DNA of 64,000 nucleotides. It comes from Gimesia chilikensis (GTDB taxonomy: Bacteria; Planctomycetota; Planctomycetia; Planctomycetales; Planctomycetaceae). Where the stretch lies: positions 2,775,748 through 2,839,747 of the forward strand of contig NZ_CP036266.1 of NCBI RefSeq assembly GCF_007744075.1, in the 5' to 3' direction. The notes under the pieces are model-generated. The model was not told the DNA's origin. It was given only the letters and a program-made list of their open reading frames with translations, and made no database searches. The position numbers were made by a program, and so were the translations under genes. This document shows positions 45,362 through 54,155 of the stretch, piece after piece; positions within the stretch are counted from its first letter, which is position 1, and each line of letters begins with the position of its first letter.

Positions 45362-46756
45362 TTGAGTAATTCGGTTAATAAATTACGGGTCTTGTTTGTC
45401 GATGATGAAGCAGCCATTCGTGAGGTGATGCGCATCGAACTGCCCCGGATGGGACATGATGTTACCATCTGCGAGGACGGTCAGTCGGCATTGACGGCAC
45501 TGGATAAAATCACATTTGACGCAGCGATTGTCGACCTGCGGATGCCTGGCTTAAGTGGCTGGGATGTGATCGATCATATCAATAAAGTCTCTCCTGAAAC
45601 CGAAGTGATTATCAGTACCGGTCACGGGAGTATTGACGAAGCGATCCAGGCGATCCGCCGCGGCGCGTATGACTTCCTGCCTAAGCCCTGTAAACTGATT
45701 GATATTGCGACCGTACTGCAGAAAGTGGCTGACAAACGCTCGCTGCAGAACAAGAATTTCGCACTCGAGTCACGGCTGAAAAGTGTGGAAGGCCCGTGTC
45801 AGATCGTGGGCGAAACTCCACCGATGCTGCGAGTGAAAAAGCTGATCGAGAAGATTGCACCGACCGACTCGACCGCGTTGATTCTGGGTGAAACCGGGAC
45901 CGGTAAAGAACTGGTGGCGCGTCGTGTTCACGATTTGAGTGCCCGTGCATCAATGCCGTTTGTGCCTGTGAACTGTGGTGCCCTGCCTGAAAACCTGGTG
46001 GAGAGCGAACTGTTCGGTCATCGCAAAGGCGCGTTCACCGGCGCAGATACTCCCCGTAAAGGGTTGATTGAAATTGCAAACGGCGGAACCCTGTTCCTGG
46101 ACGAACTGGGTGAGCTGGATAAAACGATGCAGGTCAAATTGCTGCGGTTTCTGGAATCCGGCGAAGTCCGCCGTGTGGGTGACAGCGAGACATTCCACGT
46201 TGACGTGCGAATCGTCTGTGCAACCAACCGGGATCTGCAGGAAATGGTCGGTGAGGGAACCTTCCGTGAAGACCTTTATTTCCGGGTGAATACGTTCGAA
46301 ATCAATCTGCCTGCGTTGCGGGAGCGGAAAGGTGATATTCCGGAAATCTCCCGGGTACTGCTCAAGCGGCATCTGAAAAAAGATTCCATTCCCCAGGATA
46401 TTCTGGCTCCTGAGACCGTCGAAATTCTTCAGGAATACGACTGGAAAGGGAACGTGCGGGAACTGGCAAATGCGTTGGAGCATGCCGTGATTCTGTGGGA
46501 TGGCGTGCAGATCCAGCCTGCGGATCTGCCTTCCAATCTGACACGAAATTCTTCCGTTCCGATGTCGGGTTCGACCAGTGTGAACTGGACCGAAGGGATG
46601 GAAGGTAAGACATTACGTGATATCGAGATGGAAGTGATTTATCACGTTCTGGATAAGCACGATGGAGACAAACCCAAGTGTGCTGCCGAGTTGGGAATTG
46701 CCTTAAAGACACTGTATAACAAGCTGAATCAGTACCAGACCCGCGCTGCCGGCTGA
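45362..46756 (+). CDS. NtrC-family sigma-54-dependent response regulator
   Basis: 464 residues: receiver domain (about 8-120) with acidic pocket Asp14-Asp15 and phosphorylation site Asp58 in VDLRMPG; AAA+ domain (about 143-370) with Walker A GETGTGKE, an intact GAFTGA loop, Walker B GGTLFLDE and sensor II WKGNVREL; Fis-type helix-turn-helix at the C-terminus. I chose TTG 45362 because GAAGGAG lies seven bases upstream and the receiver domain then starts normally. An in-frame ATG at 45314 would add a 16-residue Cys- and Lys-containing extension. It is the likely partner of the upstream kinase. It is the only one of the three sigma-54-type proteins in this window with all motifs canonical. Confidence 0.92.
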   Translation: MSNSVNKLRVLFVDDEAAIREVMRIELPRMGHDVTICEDGQSALTALDKITFDAAIVDLRMPGLSGWDVIDHINKVSPETEVIISTGHGSIDEAIQAIRRGAYDFLPKPCKLIDIATVLQKVADKRSLQNKNFALESRLKSVEGPCQIVGETPPMLRVKKLIEKIAPTDSTALILGETGTGKELVARRVHDLSARASMPFVPVNCGALPENLVESELFGHRKGAFTGADTPRKGLIEIANGGTLFLDELGELDKTMQVKLLRFLESGEVRRVGDSETFHVDVRIVCATNRDLQEMVGEGTFREDLYFRVNTFEINLPALRERKGDIPEISRVLLKRHLKKDSIPQDILAPETVEILQEYDWKGNVRELANALEHAVILWDGVQIQPADLPSNLTRNSSVPMSGSTSVNWTEGMEGKTLRDIEMEVIYHVLDKHDGDKPKCAAELGIALKTLYNKLNQYQTRAAG

Positions 46757-46793
46757 AGTGCAGGGATCGCTGGCTGTTTGGGATACAGTGAAA

Positions 46794-46828
46794 AAAAATG
46801 CTCTGGTGAATTACCAGAGCATTTTTAT
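46794..46828. terminator. Bidirectional intrinsic terminator between the response regulator and lexA
   Basis: Arms 46794-46807 and 46813-46826 are perfectly complementary (14 bp, the outer four or five A-T) with a 5-nt loop. An A-run at 46791-46798 and a T-run at 46822-46826 serve as U-tracts in the two directions. The genes on either side converge on it. Confidence 0.85.
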
Positions 46829-46878
46829 TTGAGTTTTACCAGCCTGTGACTCAATGAGCCAGGGGCTGAATTCGCGGC

Positions 46879-47481
46879 TTAGTATTTACGGATGACGCCG
46901 GTGACGACTCCCAGGATGTCCACATTTTTGGAGTAAATGGGCTGCATGCTGGAGTTAGCCGGTTCGAGACGGATCCGATCGCCTTCTGAGTAGTAGCGTT
47001 TCAGAGTCGCTTCCTGACCATCGACCAGAGCAACCACAATGTCACCTTCTTTGCAGGTGTTCTGTTTGTGGACGATGACGTAATCTCCATCAGCGATCTG
47101 ATCTTCGATCATGGAGACCCCTTTGACTTTCAGGCAGAACTGATCATCCGGGTCGAACAATGGTCCGAAGTCGATGTGCTCATCATCCTGTACGGCGAGT
47201 ACGGGACTGCCGGCAGCGATTTGACCAGCCAGAGGCAGACGAGTCCGTTTCTGGGAGTGGTCACAGAGCTGAATCGCACGAGACATGTGAGACTCGCGGG
47301 TGATCAGCCCTTTTTTCTCAAGAGCTTTGAGGTGACACATCACACCATTGGGAGAGCGGATGCCAAAGTTGGCACCGATTTCACGCACGGTGGGGCCGTA
47401 GCCACGATTGATAATTTTGTCTTTCAGGAAATCGTAGATCTCCTGCTGTCGTTGGGTAAGGTTTGCTTTGGTGCCTGCCAT
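46879..47481 (-). CDS. lexA: LexA repressor (SOS regulator, S24 autopeptidase)
   Basis: 200 residues. The N-terminal winged helix (1-70) starts LTQRQQEIYDFLKDKI and has the recognition region around GPTVREIGANFGIRSPNGV. The C-terminal domain has the self-cleavage bond Ala90-Gly91, nucleophile Ser123 (KGVSMIEDQI) and general base Lys161 (EATLKRY). RecA filaments trigger cleavage after DNA damage. The ATG has GAGGT upstream. The recognition helix differs from the enterobacterial type, so the operator may be lineage-specific; a palindrome about 200 bases upstream is a candidate. Confidence 0.94.
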   Translation of the reverse strand: MAGTKANLTQRQQEIYDFLKDKIINRGYGPTVREIGANFGIRSPNGVMCHLKALEKKGLITRESHMSRAIQLCDHSQKRTRLPLAGQIAAGSPVLAVQDDEHIDFGPLFDPDDQFCLKVKGVSMIEDQIADGDYVIVHKQNTCKEGDIVVALVDGQEATLKRYYSEGDRIRLEPANSSMQPIYSKNVDILGVVTGVIRKY

Positions 47482-48218
47482 AACAAAGTACCTCGTTTCT
47501 GAATTCTAAGGTGAACTAATCATTGATTCCTGAAACGGCCAGGAATTCTCATTGTTGCCTCAGGCCACACCGGACCTGAGTTAAGAAAAAAGCCGCATAC
47601 GGATTCAGGAAAATAACAGTAGAGGGTGTTATTGTGAAAAACTAAAAAGTCCTGAATTTTGTATGTGCCCTTATTCTAGTATACTAGCGTGTACAGGACA
47701 AGTATGGGGCCCTAAAAACAATCGCGTTTCAACAGCCCCTCAACGGGTTTTGTGGAGAAATTCAAAAAAACTGTTTATAAGTGGCTAAATAACAACGCTT
47801 TATAATTTGTCTAATTAAAACGGGCTGACTGATGTTTTTCTGAATATTTGATAAAATGTTCATAGATCAGGCCGGCAGATTCAAAAACAGGCTCTGAAAA
47901 CTTAAGAAACCCTGTTAACCAGCGAATCGAAACCAGAGAGAGATAGGTAGATACACGGATAACAACCAGTAGTTGTTTGATAGTTGTCTATCTCTGAAAG
48001 TCTGACCAATATCAGGTTGCCACTAATTAGTTGTATAGTGAGCCTGTTTTCCTACCCGTGAAATTCAAAATTTTCTGGTAAATTTAGGTAAATTTTAGAT
48101 TAGGTGAAGAAAAGTAAGTGCAGGGAAGGTCTTACTGAGTGCAGGCATTCTATTTCGTGATCTGTCGCCAGACAGGCTCCGCTGAGTTCTGGCGTTAAAG
48201 AGAAAGGGGAACGCCCTG
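47482..48218. other. Long divergent region between lexA and the DUF1559 gene
   Basis: 737 bases, AT-rich, without a coding frame. It contains the 12-bp palindrome at 47676-47687, a shorter palindrome ACTAATTAGT near 48020, and a nested hairpin: outer arms 47939-47946 and 47988-47995 (8 bp), inner arms 47961-47966 and 47972-47977 (6 bp). The length and structure suggest regulatory content or an unrecognised small RNA. Confidence 0.5.
47676..47687. promoter_or_regulatory. Perfect 12-bp palindrome CTAGTATACTAG, candidate LexA operator
   Basis: Fully self-complementary, in the region upstream of lexA, within a stretch otherwise poor in symmetry. LexA operators vary between phyla and are dyads of this size. 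It lies about 195 bases from the lexA start, so it would require a long leader or serve another promoter. Confidence 0.3.
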
Positions 48219-49247
48219 TTGTCTACTGACTACTCGAAACGGTGCGGATTCACCCTGATCGAAATTCTGGTGACAATCACCATTATCGGTCTGCTGATTG
48301 CGCTGTTGATCCCCGCGGTTCAAGCCGTGCGTGAAGCTGCACGTAAAATGCAGTGCTCCAATAACCTGCATCAGCTGGGGATTGCCGTTCAGTCCTACCA
48401 TGAAGCGCACTCGGTGCTCCCGTTTGGCGTGGGCCTCGACTATGACGGTCCTGTTTCTTCACTGGGCACACTCGAAGACCGTCGCTATTCCGCGCATGCC
48501 ATGCTGCTGCCTTATCTGGATCAGTCAGTGGTTTATAACCAGCTTAATTTCAACGTGGCCCCGTTCTATCCGTTTGTGAATGCGGCCAACGACGATCAGC
48601 AGGAACTGGCCCGTCGATTTGATGAGGTCATTAACGGCCCCGCTGCTGCGGCTCGACTGGAAGTCTTTCTCTGCCCCAGTGATCTGGATCGTCTGCAGAG
48701 TCGCTGGGGGCCCAATAATTATCGCACGTGCAACGGAAGTTCCTGGTCCGGGCGGGAAGGGAATGGCATGTTCGGACAGATCAGCAGTGTGAAACTGGAC
48801 GATGTCAAAGACGGGCTTACCAACACGGCGATGTTCAGCGAACACGTTAAAGGGAGCTGGGATGATACGCTCATCGATCCACTCTCTGACCTTTATAATC
48901 TGCAGGGAGTCTGGACCGAGAGCCAGTTCAGTGATGCCTGCGGTCGCCTGACCCCTCAGACTGCGGGGGCGTATCAGTACGATGTGGAATCGGGGCAGAC
49001 CTGGCTGGCAGGGAACATGAACTGGACCCGCTATAACCATGTACGGACGCCCAATCGCACGAACTGTAAAAATGGTTTTACCTGGGACGGAGTGATCCTG
49101 AATGCGACCAGTTGGCACACGGGAGGGGTCAATGTATTGATGGGAGATGGGAGCGTGCGTTTCGTCAATGAAAATATCAATGATGAACTCTGGCGTGCCT
49201 TGGGTACCCGATCCGGAGGCGAAGCGATCTCAGGGGCAGGCATATGA
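48219..49247 (+). CDS. DUF1559 prepilin-like (type II secretion G-like) protein
   Basis: 342 residues. A prepilin leader of ten residues ends in Gly10; cleavage before Phe11 leaves FTLIEILVTITIIGLLIALL with Glu at mature position 5, the pseudopilin hallmark. The conserved PAVQAVREAARKMQCSNN follows, and the C-terminus has the H-x9-DG-type ending with LMGDGSVRFVNENI. This large family is characteristic of planctomycetes; its function is unknown but it is probably membrane-inserted and processed by prepilin peptidase. The start is TTG 48219 behind AAAGGGG. The last four bases overlap the next gene (ATGA). Confidence 0.88.
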   Translation: MSTDYSKRCGFTLIEILVTITIIGLLIALLIPAVQAVREAARKMQCSNNLHQLGIAVQSYHEAHSVLPFGVGLDYDGPVSSLGTLEDRRYSAHAMLLPYLDQSVVYNQLNFNVAPFYPFVNAANDDQQELARRFDEVINGPAAAARLEVFLCPSDLDRLQSRWGPNNYRTCNGSSWSGREGNGMFGQISSVKLDDVKDGLTNTAMFSEHVKGSWDDTLIDPLSDLYNLQGVWTESQFSDACGRLTPQTAGAYQYDVESGQTWLAGNMNWTRYNHVRTPNRTNCKNGFTWDGVILNATSWHTGGVNVLMGDGSVRFVNENINDELWRALGTRSGGEAISGAGI

Positions 49248-50089
49248 AGTGTTATCTCACTGCTGTGTTGATCCTGATTCTGGGAGGCGTTCCCGCGCCG
49301 GTGCTGGCGCAATCCGAGACCCGCGAAGCCTATTTCAGCTTTCGTGGGGAAGAGTTCGATAATAAACTGCTCGTTCCCCTTGGCAGGGGAACGGTGCGGT
49401 TGTTTCAGCCCCGTCCTGAAGGTTTGCTGTTCCGGCTTCCTGCAGGGCATAAGCTCCCCGCGCTGGGGATCAGCCCCCGTTTCCAGATTGAGGGGGATTT
49501 TGAAATCACTGCTGCGTACGAAGTCCCCGTCTGGAAGGATCCGAAAGCCGGCTATGGAATGGGACCGAGTCTCTACCTGAAACTGAATGACGAGACTGGG
49601 TCAGCAGTCGCACTGGGACGTCTGCTACGTCCGGGAAAGAAGCATGTCTTCAGCTCCATGCTCTCAAGTACGGTGGATGAGAAACGCAACTATGATGTGA
49701 AACTGTATGACACCAGCGTCAATTCCGGGAAATTAAAACTGGTTCGGACCGGGGGACTCTTGAAGTTCCTGGTCACGGAAGATTCTCCGAATGAGTTTCG
49801 TGAGTTGGGGCAGGTGGAACTGGGAACCGCCGACGTGGAGTTGCTGCGTCTGGGAGCTCAGCAGAGCGACCCGGAAACGCCGGTCCAGGTGCTCTGGAAA
49901 GATTTGAGTATCAAAGCCACCGGGTTTCCGAACCATCCCGATTCCCTCGCGAAAGGGAAACAGCTGCATGTGCCCAGCTATCATCCGGCACCTCAACCCG
50001 AATCCTTTTCCTTATATTGGAGCCTGGCAGCAGGGATTGGCCTGGTCGTGGTGATCGGTGGCGTGATCTGGGTGCGAAAGCGCGGTTGA
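49244..50089 (+). CDS. DUF1583-like secreted, C-terminally anchored protein
   Basis: 281 residues. A signal peptide (1-22), a beta-rich concanavalin-like domain (about 25-225, with FEITAAYEVP and VLWKDLSIKATGF) and a C-terminal membrane helix (about 257-276) followed by Arg/Lys residues. The pattern matches planctomycete DUF1583-type domains, though I cannot confirm the family number. Translational coupling (ATGA) with the DUF1559 protein suggests the two are made and perhaps act together at the cell surface. Confidence 0.65.
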   Translation: MKCYLTAVLILILGGVPAPVLAQSETREAYFSFRGEEFDNKLLVPLGRGTVRLFQPRPEGLLFRLPAGHKLPALGISPRFQIEGDFEITAAYEVPVWKDPKAGYGMGPSLYLKLNDETGSAVALGRLLRPGKKHVFSSMLSSTVDEKRNYDVKLYDTSVNSGKLKLVRTGGLLKFLVTEDSPNEFRELGQVELGTADVELLRLGAQQSDPETPVQVLWKDLSIKATGFPNHPDSLAKGKQLHVPSYHPAPQPESFSLYWSLAAGIGLVVVIGGVIWVRKRG

Positions 50090-50241
50090 GCCTCTCCGGG
50101 ACGAGAGTGATCGCTGTCGTTAAAAAGTCTGCTCAGGCTGGCATGGCCTGCTGTTTTCCGGTTAGACTGGATGAATTCCTAACCTGCTGAGGGTTCAGCA
50201 AGACGACTCTGATACGTTAATCCATCCAGGAAAGCGGGGCG

Positions 50242-52473
50242 ATGATGTTGCAGAAAGACGATCAGTTCTCAATCGAGCGCAGAGAAGCATTACAGAATAT
50301 CGGCTGGGCTTTATTGTCAGCAGGATTGCTGCAGGCGGGATCCCCGGCGGGAAGTGTGTTTGCGGCAGAGCAGGGCCCCGGTTTCAAAGACAGCCGGCTG
50401 GGAGAACTGAAAGATCTGAATGGTTATTTCCCCTTCACCCCCAGTGAATCTCCTGAAGCCTGGGAAGAGCGTGCTGCATATGTGCGGCGGCAGATCAAAG
50501 TCGCAGCCGGCGTCTGGCCTGAGCCTGAAAACACAAAGATTAACGCCACCGTACACGGCAAAGTGGACCGGGATGAATACACGGTTGAAAAAGTCTTTTT
50601 CGAAAGCTCCCCCGGTCTGTATGTGACGGGGAATCTGTATCACCCCAAAGGCAAGCAGGGACCGCTGCCGATGGTGCTCTCGCCACATGGTCATTTCCAG
50701 GACGGTCGGTTTTATGACAGTGGTGAAACACGTGTCAAAGCGGATATCGAAGCAGGAGCGGAGAAATACGAAGTTGGCGGTCGCTATCCACTGCAGGCCC
50801 GCTGTGTGGAACTGGCACGTATGGGGTGCATGGTCTTTCATTATGACATGCTGGGCTACGCGGATGGGGTCTGCCTGAGCTACGATCTGATTCATCGTTT
50901 TGCGAAGCAGCGTCCGGAGATGTCGAGCGCCAAAAACTGGGGACTGTTCAGCGCGCAATCGGAACTGCGGCTCATCAGCGCACTGGGGCTGCAGACGCTG
51001 AACTCCATCAAGGCCCTGGACTGGGTCTGTTCGCTGCCCGAAGTGGATCAATCCCGAATTGGAATTACCGGTGCCAGTGGCGGGGGGACGCAGACATTCA
51101 TCCTGGCCGCGATCGATGACCGCATCAAGGCGGCTTTTCCGGCGGTGATGGTTTCGACTGCGATGCAGGGGGGCTGTACCTGTGAAAATGCGACCTATCT
51201 GCGGATTGAAACGGGGAATGTGGAGTTCGCGGCACTGGTGGCGCCACGGCCGCTGGGAATGACGGCTGCGAATGACTGGACCAAAGAAATAGAAACCAAG
51301 GGGCTGCCCGAACTCAAACAGCATTTCAAAATGATGGGAGCACCGGAGGATGTTGAGGGGAAATATTATTCCTTCCCTCACAATTACAACTATGTCAGCC
51401 GGGCAATGATGTATGAGTTTTTCAACAAGCACTTCAAGCTGGGGCTGGAGTCACCGATTGTCGAGGCTGACTTTAAACCGCTGACGAAAGAGGAAATGAC
51501 CGTCTGGAGCAAGGAGTATCCAGCGCCGCCGGGGGATGAGCAGTCCGAAGTTAAAATTCTACATACGCTGGCACGCAACAACGCCCGCCAGATCGAAGCA
51601 CTGACACCCCACGATCAGACATCGCTGGCGGAATATCGTCGCGTGGTGGGGGGAGCGATTGAGGTAATGATTGGGCGTACGTTGCCTGCGGCTGAAGATC
51701 TGGAAACCGAAACCATTTCTGAAGATCAGCTGACAGGTTATAAGCAGTACCATTCACTGATTAAGAATCAGCGATTCGGTGAAGTGACGCCGGCGCTGTT
51801 CTGTCTGCCCGATCAATGGAATCGGAAAGTGGTGCTCTGGCTGACCGATGCCGGAAAGTCCGGATTACTCAAAGCAGATGGAAAACTGGTCGATCCTGTG
51901 CAGAAGCTGGTCGATGCGGGGACCGCGGTCGCCGGGATTGATGTATTGTACCAGGGCGAATTCAAACAGATTCAAGCTGCCCCCAACGAGATGCCTGTCG
52001 TCAAGAATCCACGTGAATTTGCCGGCTACACGCTGGGCTATAATCATCCGGTCTTTGCCAGACAAGTGCACGATATTCTGAATGCCCTGGCGTATTGCAA
52101 GTATCACGAGAGTCAGCCGCAATCTATCGCAGTGGCAGGCTTTGGGTTTTCCGGAGTGAGAGCTGCTGCTGCGTGTGCCCATTCACCGGAACTGGTCAAA
52201 CAACTGGCAGTGGATCCCGGTGGCTTCCGCTTTGCAGAGATTACGAACATTCGTGATCTGCGTCTCTGGCCTGGCGCTGTGAAATATGGAGATGTGCCGG
52301 GGCTGCTCTCGCTTTGTGAACCCGCCGCACTCTGGCTGGCCAGCAGCTCGGCCGCTGTCCCGAAACTGGTACAGTCGACTTATAATTCAGCAGGTCTGTT
52401 GAACAAGGTGGAACTCTTCCAGGGGAAAGCGAACTCCCAGAACGCGGCGGTCGACTGGCTGCTGAAAGGCTGA
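50242..52473 (+). CDS. Secreted alpha/beta hydrolase, acetyl xylan esterase-like
   Basis: 743 residues, exported: the N-terminus has an Arg-Arg pair (IERREALQNIGW) before a hydrophobic stretch ending near Ala42, which may be a Tat signal. The first hydrolase lobe (about 95-400) has the nucleophile elbow GITGASGGGTQ with Ser279 and a late His in SFPHNYNY. The second half (about 480-740) looks like another hydrolase fold but shows AGFGFSGVR instead of a clear GxSxG elbow. Similar planctomycete proteins are annotated as acetyl xylan esterases; the substrate is inferred, probably a polysaccharide ester. It is monocistronic. Confidence 0.75.
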   Translation: MMLQKDDQFSIERREALQNIGWALLSAGLLQAGSPAGSVFAAEQGPGFKDSRLGELKDLNGYFPFTPSESPEAWEERAAYVRRQIKVAAGVWPEPENTKINATVHGKVDRDEYTVEKVFFESSPGLYVTGNLYHPKGKQGPLPMVLSPHGHFQDGRFYDSGETRVKADIEAGAEKYEVGGRYPLQARCVELARMGCMVFHYDMLGYADGVCLSYDLIHRFAKQRPEMSSAKNWGLFSAQSELRLISALGLQTLNSIKALDWVCSLPEVDQSRIGITGASGGGTQTFILAAIDDRIKAAFPAVMVSTAMQGGCTCENATYLRIETGNVEFAALVAPRPLGMTAANDWTKEIETKGLPELKQHFKMMGAPEDVEGKYYSFPHNYNYVSRAMMYEFFNKHFKLGLESPIVEADFKPLTKEEMTVWSKEYPAPPGDEQSEVKILHTLARNNARQIEALTPHDQTSLAEYRRVVGGAIEVMIGRTLPAAEDLETETISEDQLTGYKQYHSLIKNQRFGEVTPALFCLPDQWNRKVVLWLTDAGKSGLLKADGKLVDPVQKLVDAGTAVAGIDVLYQGEFKQIQAAPNEMPVVKNPREFAGYTLGYNHPVFARQVHDILNALAYCKYHESQPQSIAVAGFGFSGVRAAAACAHSPELVKQLAVDPGGFRFAEITNIRDLRLWPGAVKYGDVPGLLSLCEPAALWLASSSAAVPKLVQSTYNSAGLLNKVELFQGKANSQNAAVDWLLKG

Positions 52474-52607
52474 GTGCCTATGGAGTGATTTCGCTTTCCC
52501 GCAAGAAAGCAGGTGCATTTTCCAGCAGTGGCTGTATACTGATGGATATGGTGTCTGTACGCTTTGGTCGCCGGAGTTCTGACAGGAAATGAGCAGGGGA
52601 GAGTTCG

Positions 52608-54146
52608 ATGCACTCAAATACATTCCGGGAGTTACGACGTTGCTTCGGTCTGGTTCTGTTCCTGACCGCAGGTTTGCCTGCGTTGTTGTCTGCTGCCGAT
52701 CCGGTCGCTTTAAAGTATCAATGGAAGCAGGGGCAGGAGCTGGCTTATCGAATTGAGATCGAAGTGGATCTGGAAGATTCCACAGAGTTGCTCAGTGGAA
52801 TTGAGCAGTACCGTGTAACAGAAGCGACAGATCACAGTCTGACGATCCGCTGTACCGGGAGCTTGAATTCAATCCGTAATATTAAGCACAAGCAGGGACG
52901 CCGGCTGATTATCCCGCCTGCGCCGCGGATGCCTCATTCGAATCCCTTTGCAGGACTGACTGGCAGCATGGCCGGGGTGATGAATCCCCATGAGATCGTG
53001 ATGAATCGGTTTGGGGAAATCGAGACGATCAAAGGGTCATCGCTGCTGCCGTATCTGATCGGGCATTTGTCTCAGATCAATCTGATTCCGCTTTCTCCCG
53101 CTGGTAAAGCGGAATGGTCTGAGCAGGACAAAGCGAAGATTTCGGTGATCTCATCCGACCGGATGGCACTTCCGTTCCGAGGGCCGAATGTTGAGAAAAC
53201 GCTGGAAGCCAAAAAGTCGACCGAATATGTGATCGAAGCGGAGCAGGGGAATCTTGTGACGATCAAGGTTCAGCACAGCTATCGTACGATTGCAATGGTC
53301 GAAGACGGACCTGAGGTGGAACTGACGGGCTCGGGACAGATTCAGTTTGACAAACAACAGGGCGCGGTCAAAGAGCTTAAATTGAATTACAAAATGGTGC
53401 GACGCAGTGAGTCGTCGACCCATCGGATCCCGATTACGATCACATCGCATCAGCTGACCGCGGAAGAGCTGGCACAACAGCAGGCTGCGCAGGCCGAGTT
53501 GCGCAAGAAGCATGAAGCTGAAATGCAAAAGCGGGAAGCGGCAGCGAAATTTGAGGTCCCGAAAAACCTGGATGCAGAGCTGACAGGGATATTGCAGGAT
53601 CTGTCGACGACGAATCTGCTGCAGCGTAAAGCGGCTCTGAAAAAACTGATTCAGGCGAAACCGACGAAGAAAAATCCGGAAGTGGCGCGGATCCTGATTG
53701 GACTCCTGGAGAGTAAAGACATCACCATCGTTAAGGATGCTTCCGAAGCTCTGGTAGTCTGGTCCACCAAAGAGAATATACCCGCCATGATTCAACTGTT
53801 GCCCGAAGTTAATATTCTGGGACAGGAAAACGTGATGCAGGCTATTTTGCAGCTTCAGACCGATGAGGGGACAGAGGCGGTTGCTGGACTGTTGTGTGAT
53901 CGGTCCAGAGCTCATCAGGCGGGGAATCAGCTGATTAAGTACGGCAGTGATGCAGAGGATGCGGTACTGGAACAGCTTGCCCCTGAAGATTTTCTGACAA
54001 CGGTGAACGTGATGCGCGTCTTGAAAGAGATTGGCACGGAAAAGAGTCTGAAGAAAATCGACGAAGTGACACGCACCACGAAGAATAAAAGTTTCCGTTT
54101 TCAGGCTGCCTCGACGGTCAGAGCCATCGAGGCGCGCGTCAAGTAG
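52608..54146 (+). CDS. Secreted protein of unknown function with C-terminal HEAT-like repeats
   Basis: 512 residues. A signal peptide (about 1-30) is followed by a beta-rich N-terminal domain (about 34-285, starting KYQWKQGQELAYRIEIEVDLE) typical of uncharacterised planctomycete proteins (DUF6263-like at best). A Gln/Ala/Glu-rich helical linker (about 286-320) leads into an alpha-solenoid of short HEAT-like repeats (about 325-510, for example VARILIGLLESKDITIVKDASEALVVW). No catalytic motif is seen. Its 3' end is ten bases from the convergent TPR lipoprotein gene. Confidence 0.65.
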   Translation: MHSNTFRELRRCFGLVLFLTAGLPALLSAADPVALKYQWKQGQELAYRIEIEVDLEDSTELLSGIEQYRVTEATDHSLTIRCTGSLNSIRNIKHKQGRRLIIPPAPRMPHSNPFAGLTGSMAGVMNPHEIVMNRFGEIETIKGSSLLPYLIGHLSQINLIPLSPAGKAEWSEQDKAKISVISSDRMALPFRGPNVEKTLEAKKSTEYVIEAEQGNLVTIKVQHSYRTIAMVEDGPEVELTGSGQIQFDKQQGAVKELKLNYKMVRRSESSTHRIPITITSHQLTAEELAQQQAAQAELRKKHEAEMQKREAAAKFEVPKNLDAELTGILQDLSTTNLLQRKAALKKLIQAKPTKKNPEVARILIGLLESKDITIVKDASEALVVWSTKENIPAMIQLLPEVNILGQENVMQAILQLQTDEGTEAVAGLLCDRSRAHQAGNQLIKYGSDAEDAVLEQLAPEDFLTTVNVMRVLKEIGTEKSLKKIDEVTRTTKNKSFRFQAASTVRAIEARVK

Positions 54147-54155
54147 TCTGTGACA

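Noticed and set aside
50137-50153. TGGCATGGCCTGCT as a sigma-54 promoter before the hydrolase gene
   Set aside because: Spacing between GG and GC is two bases too short.
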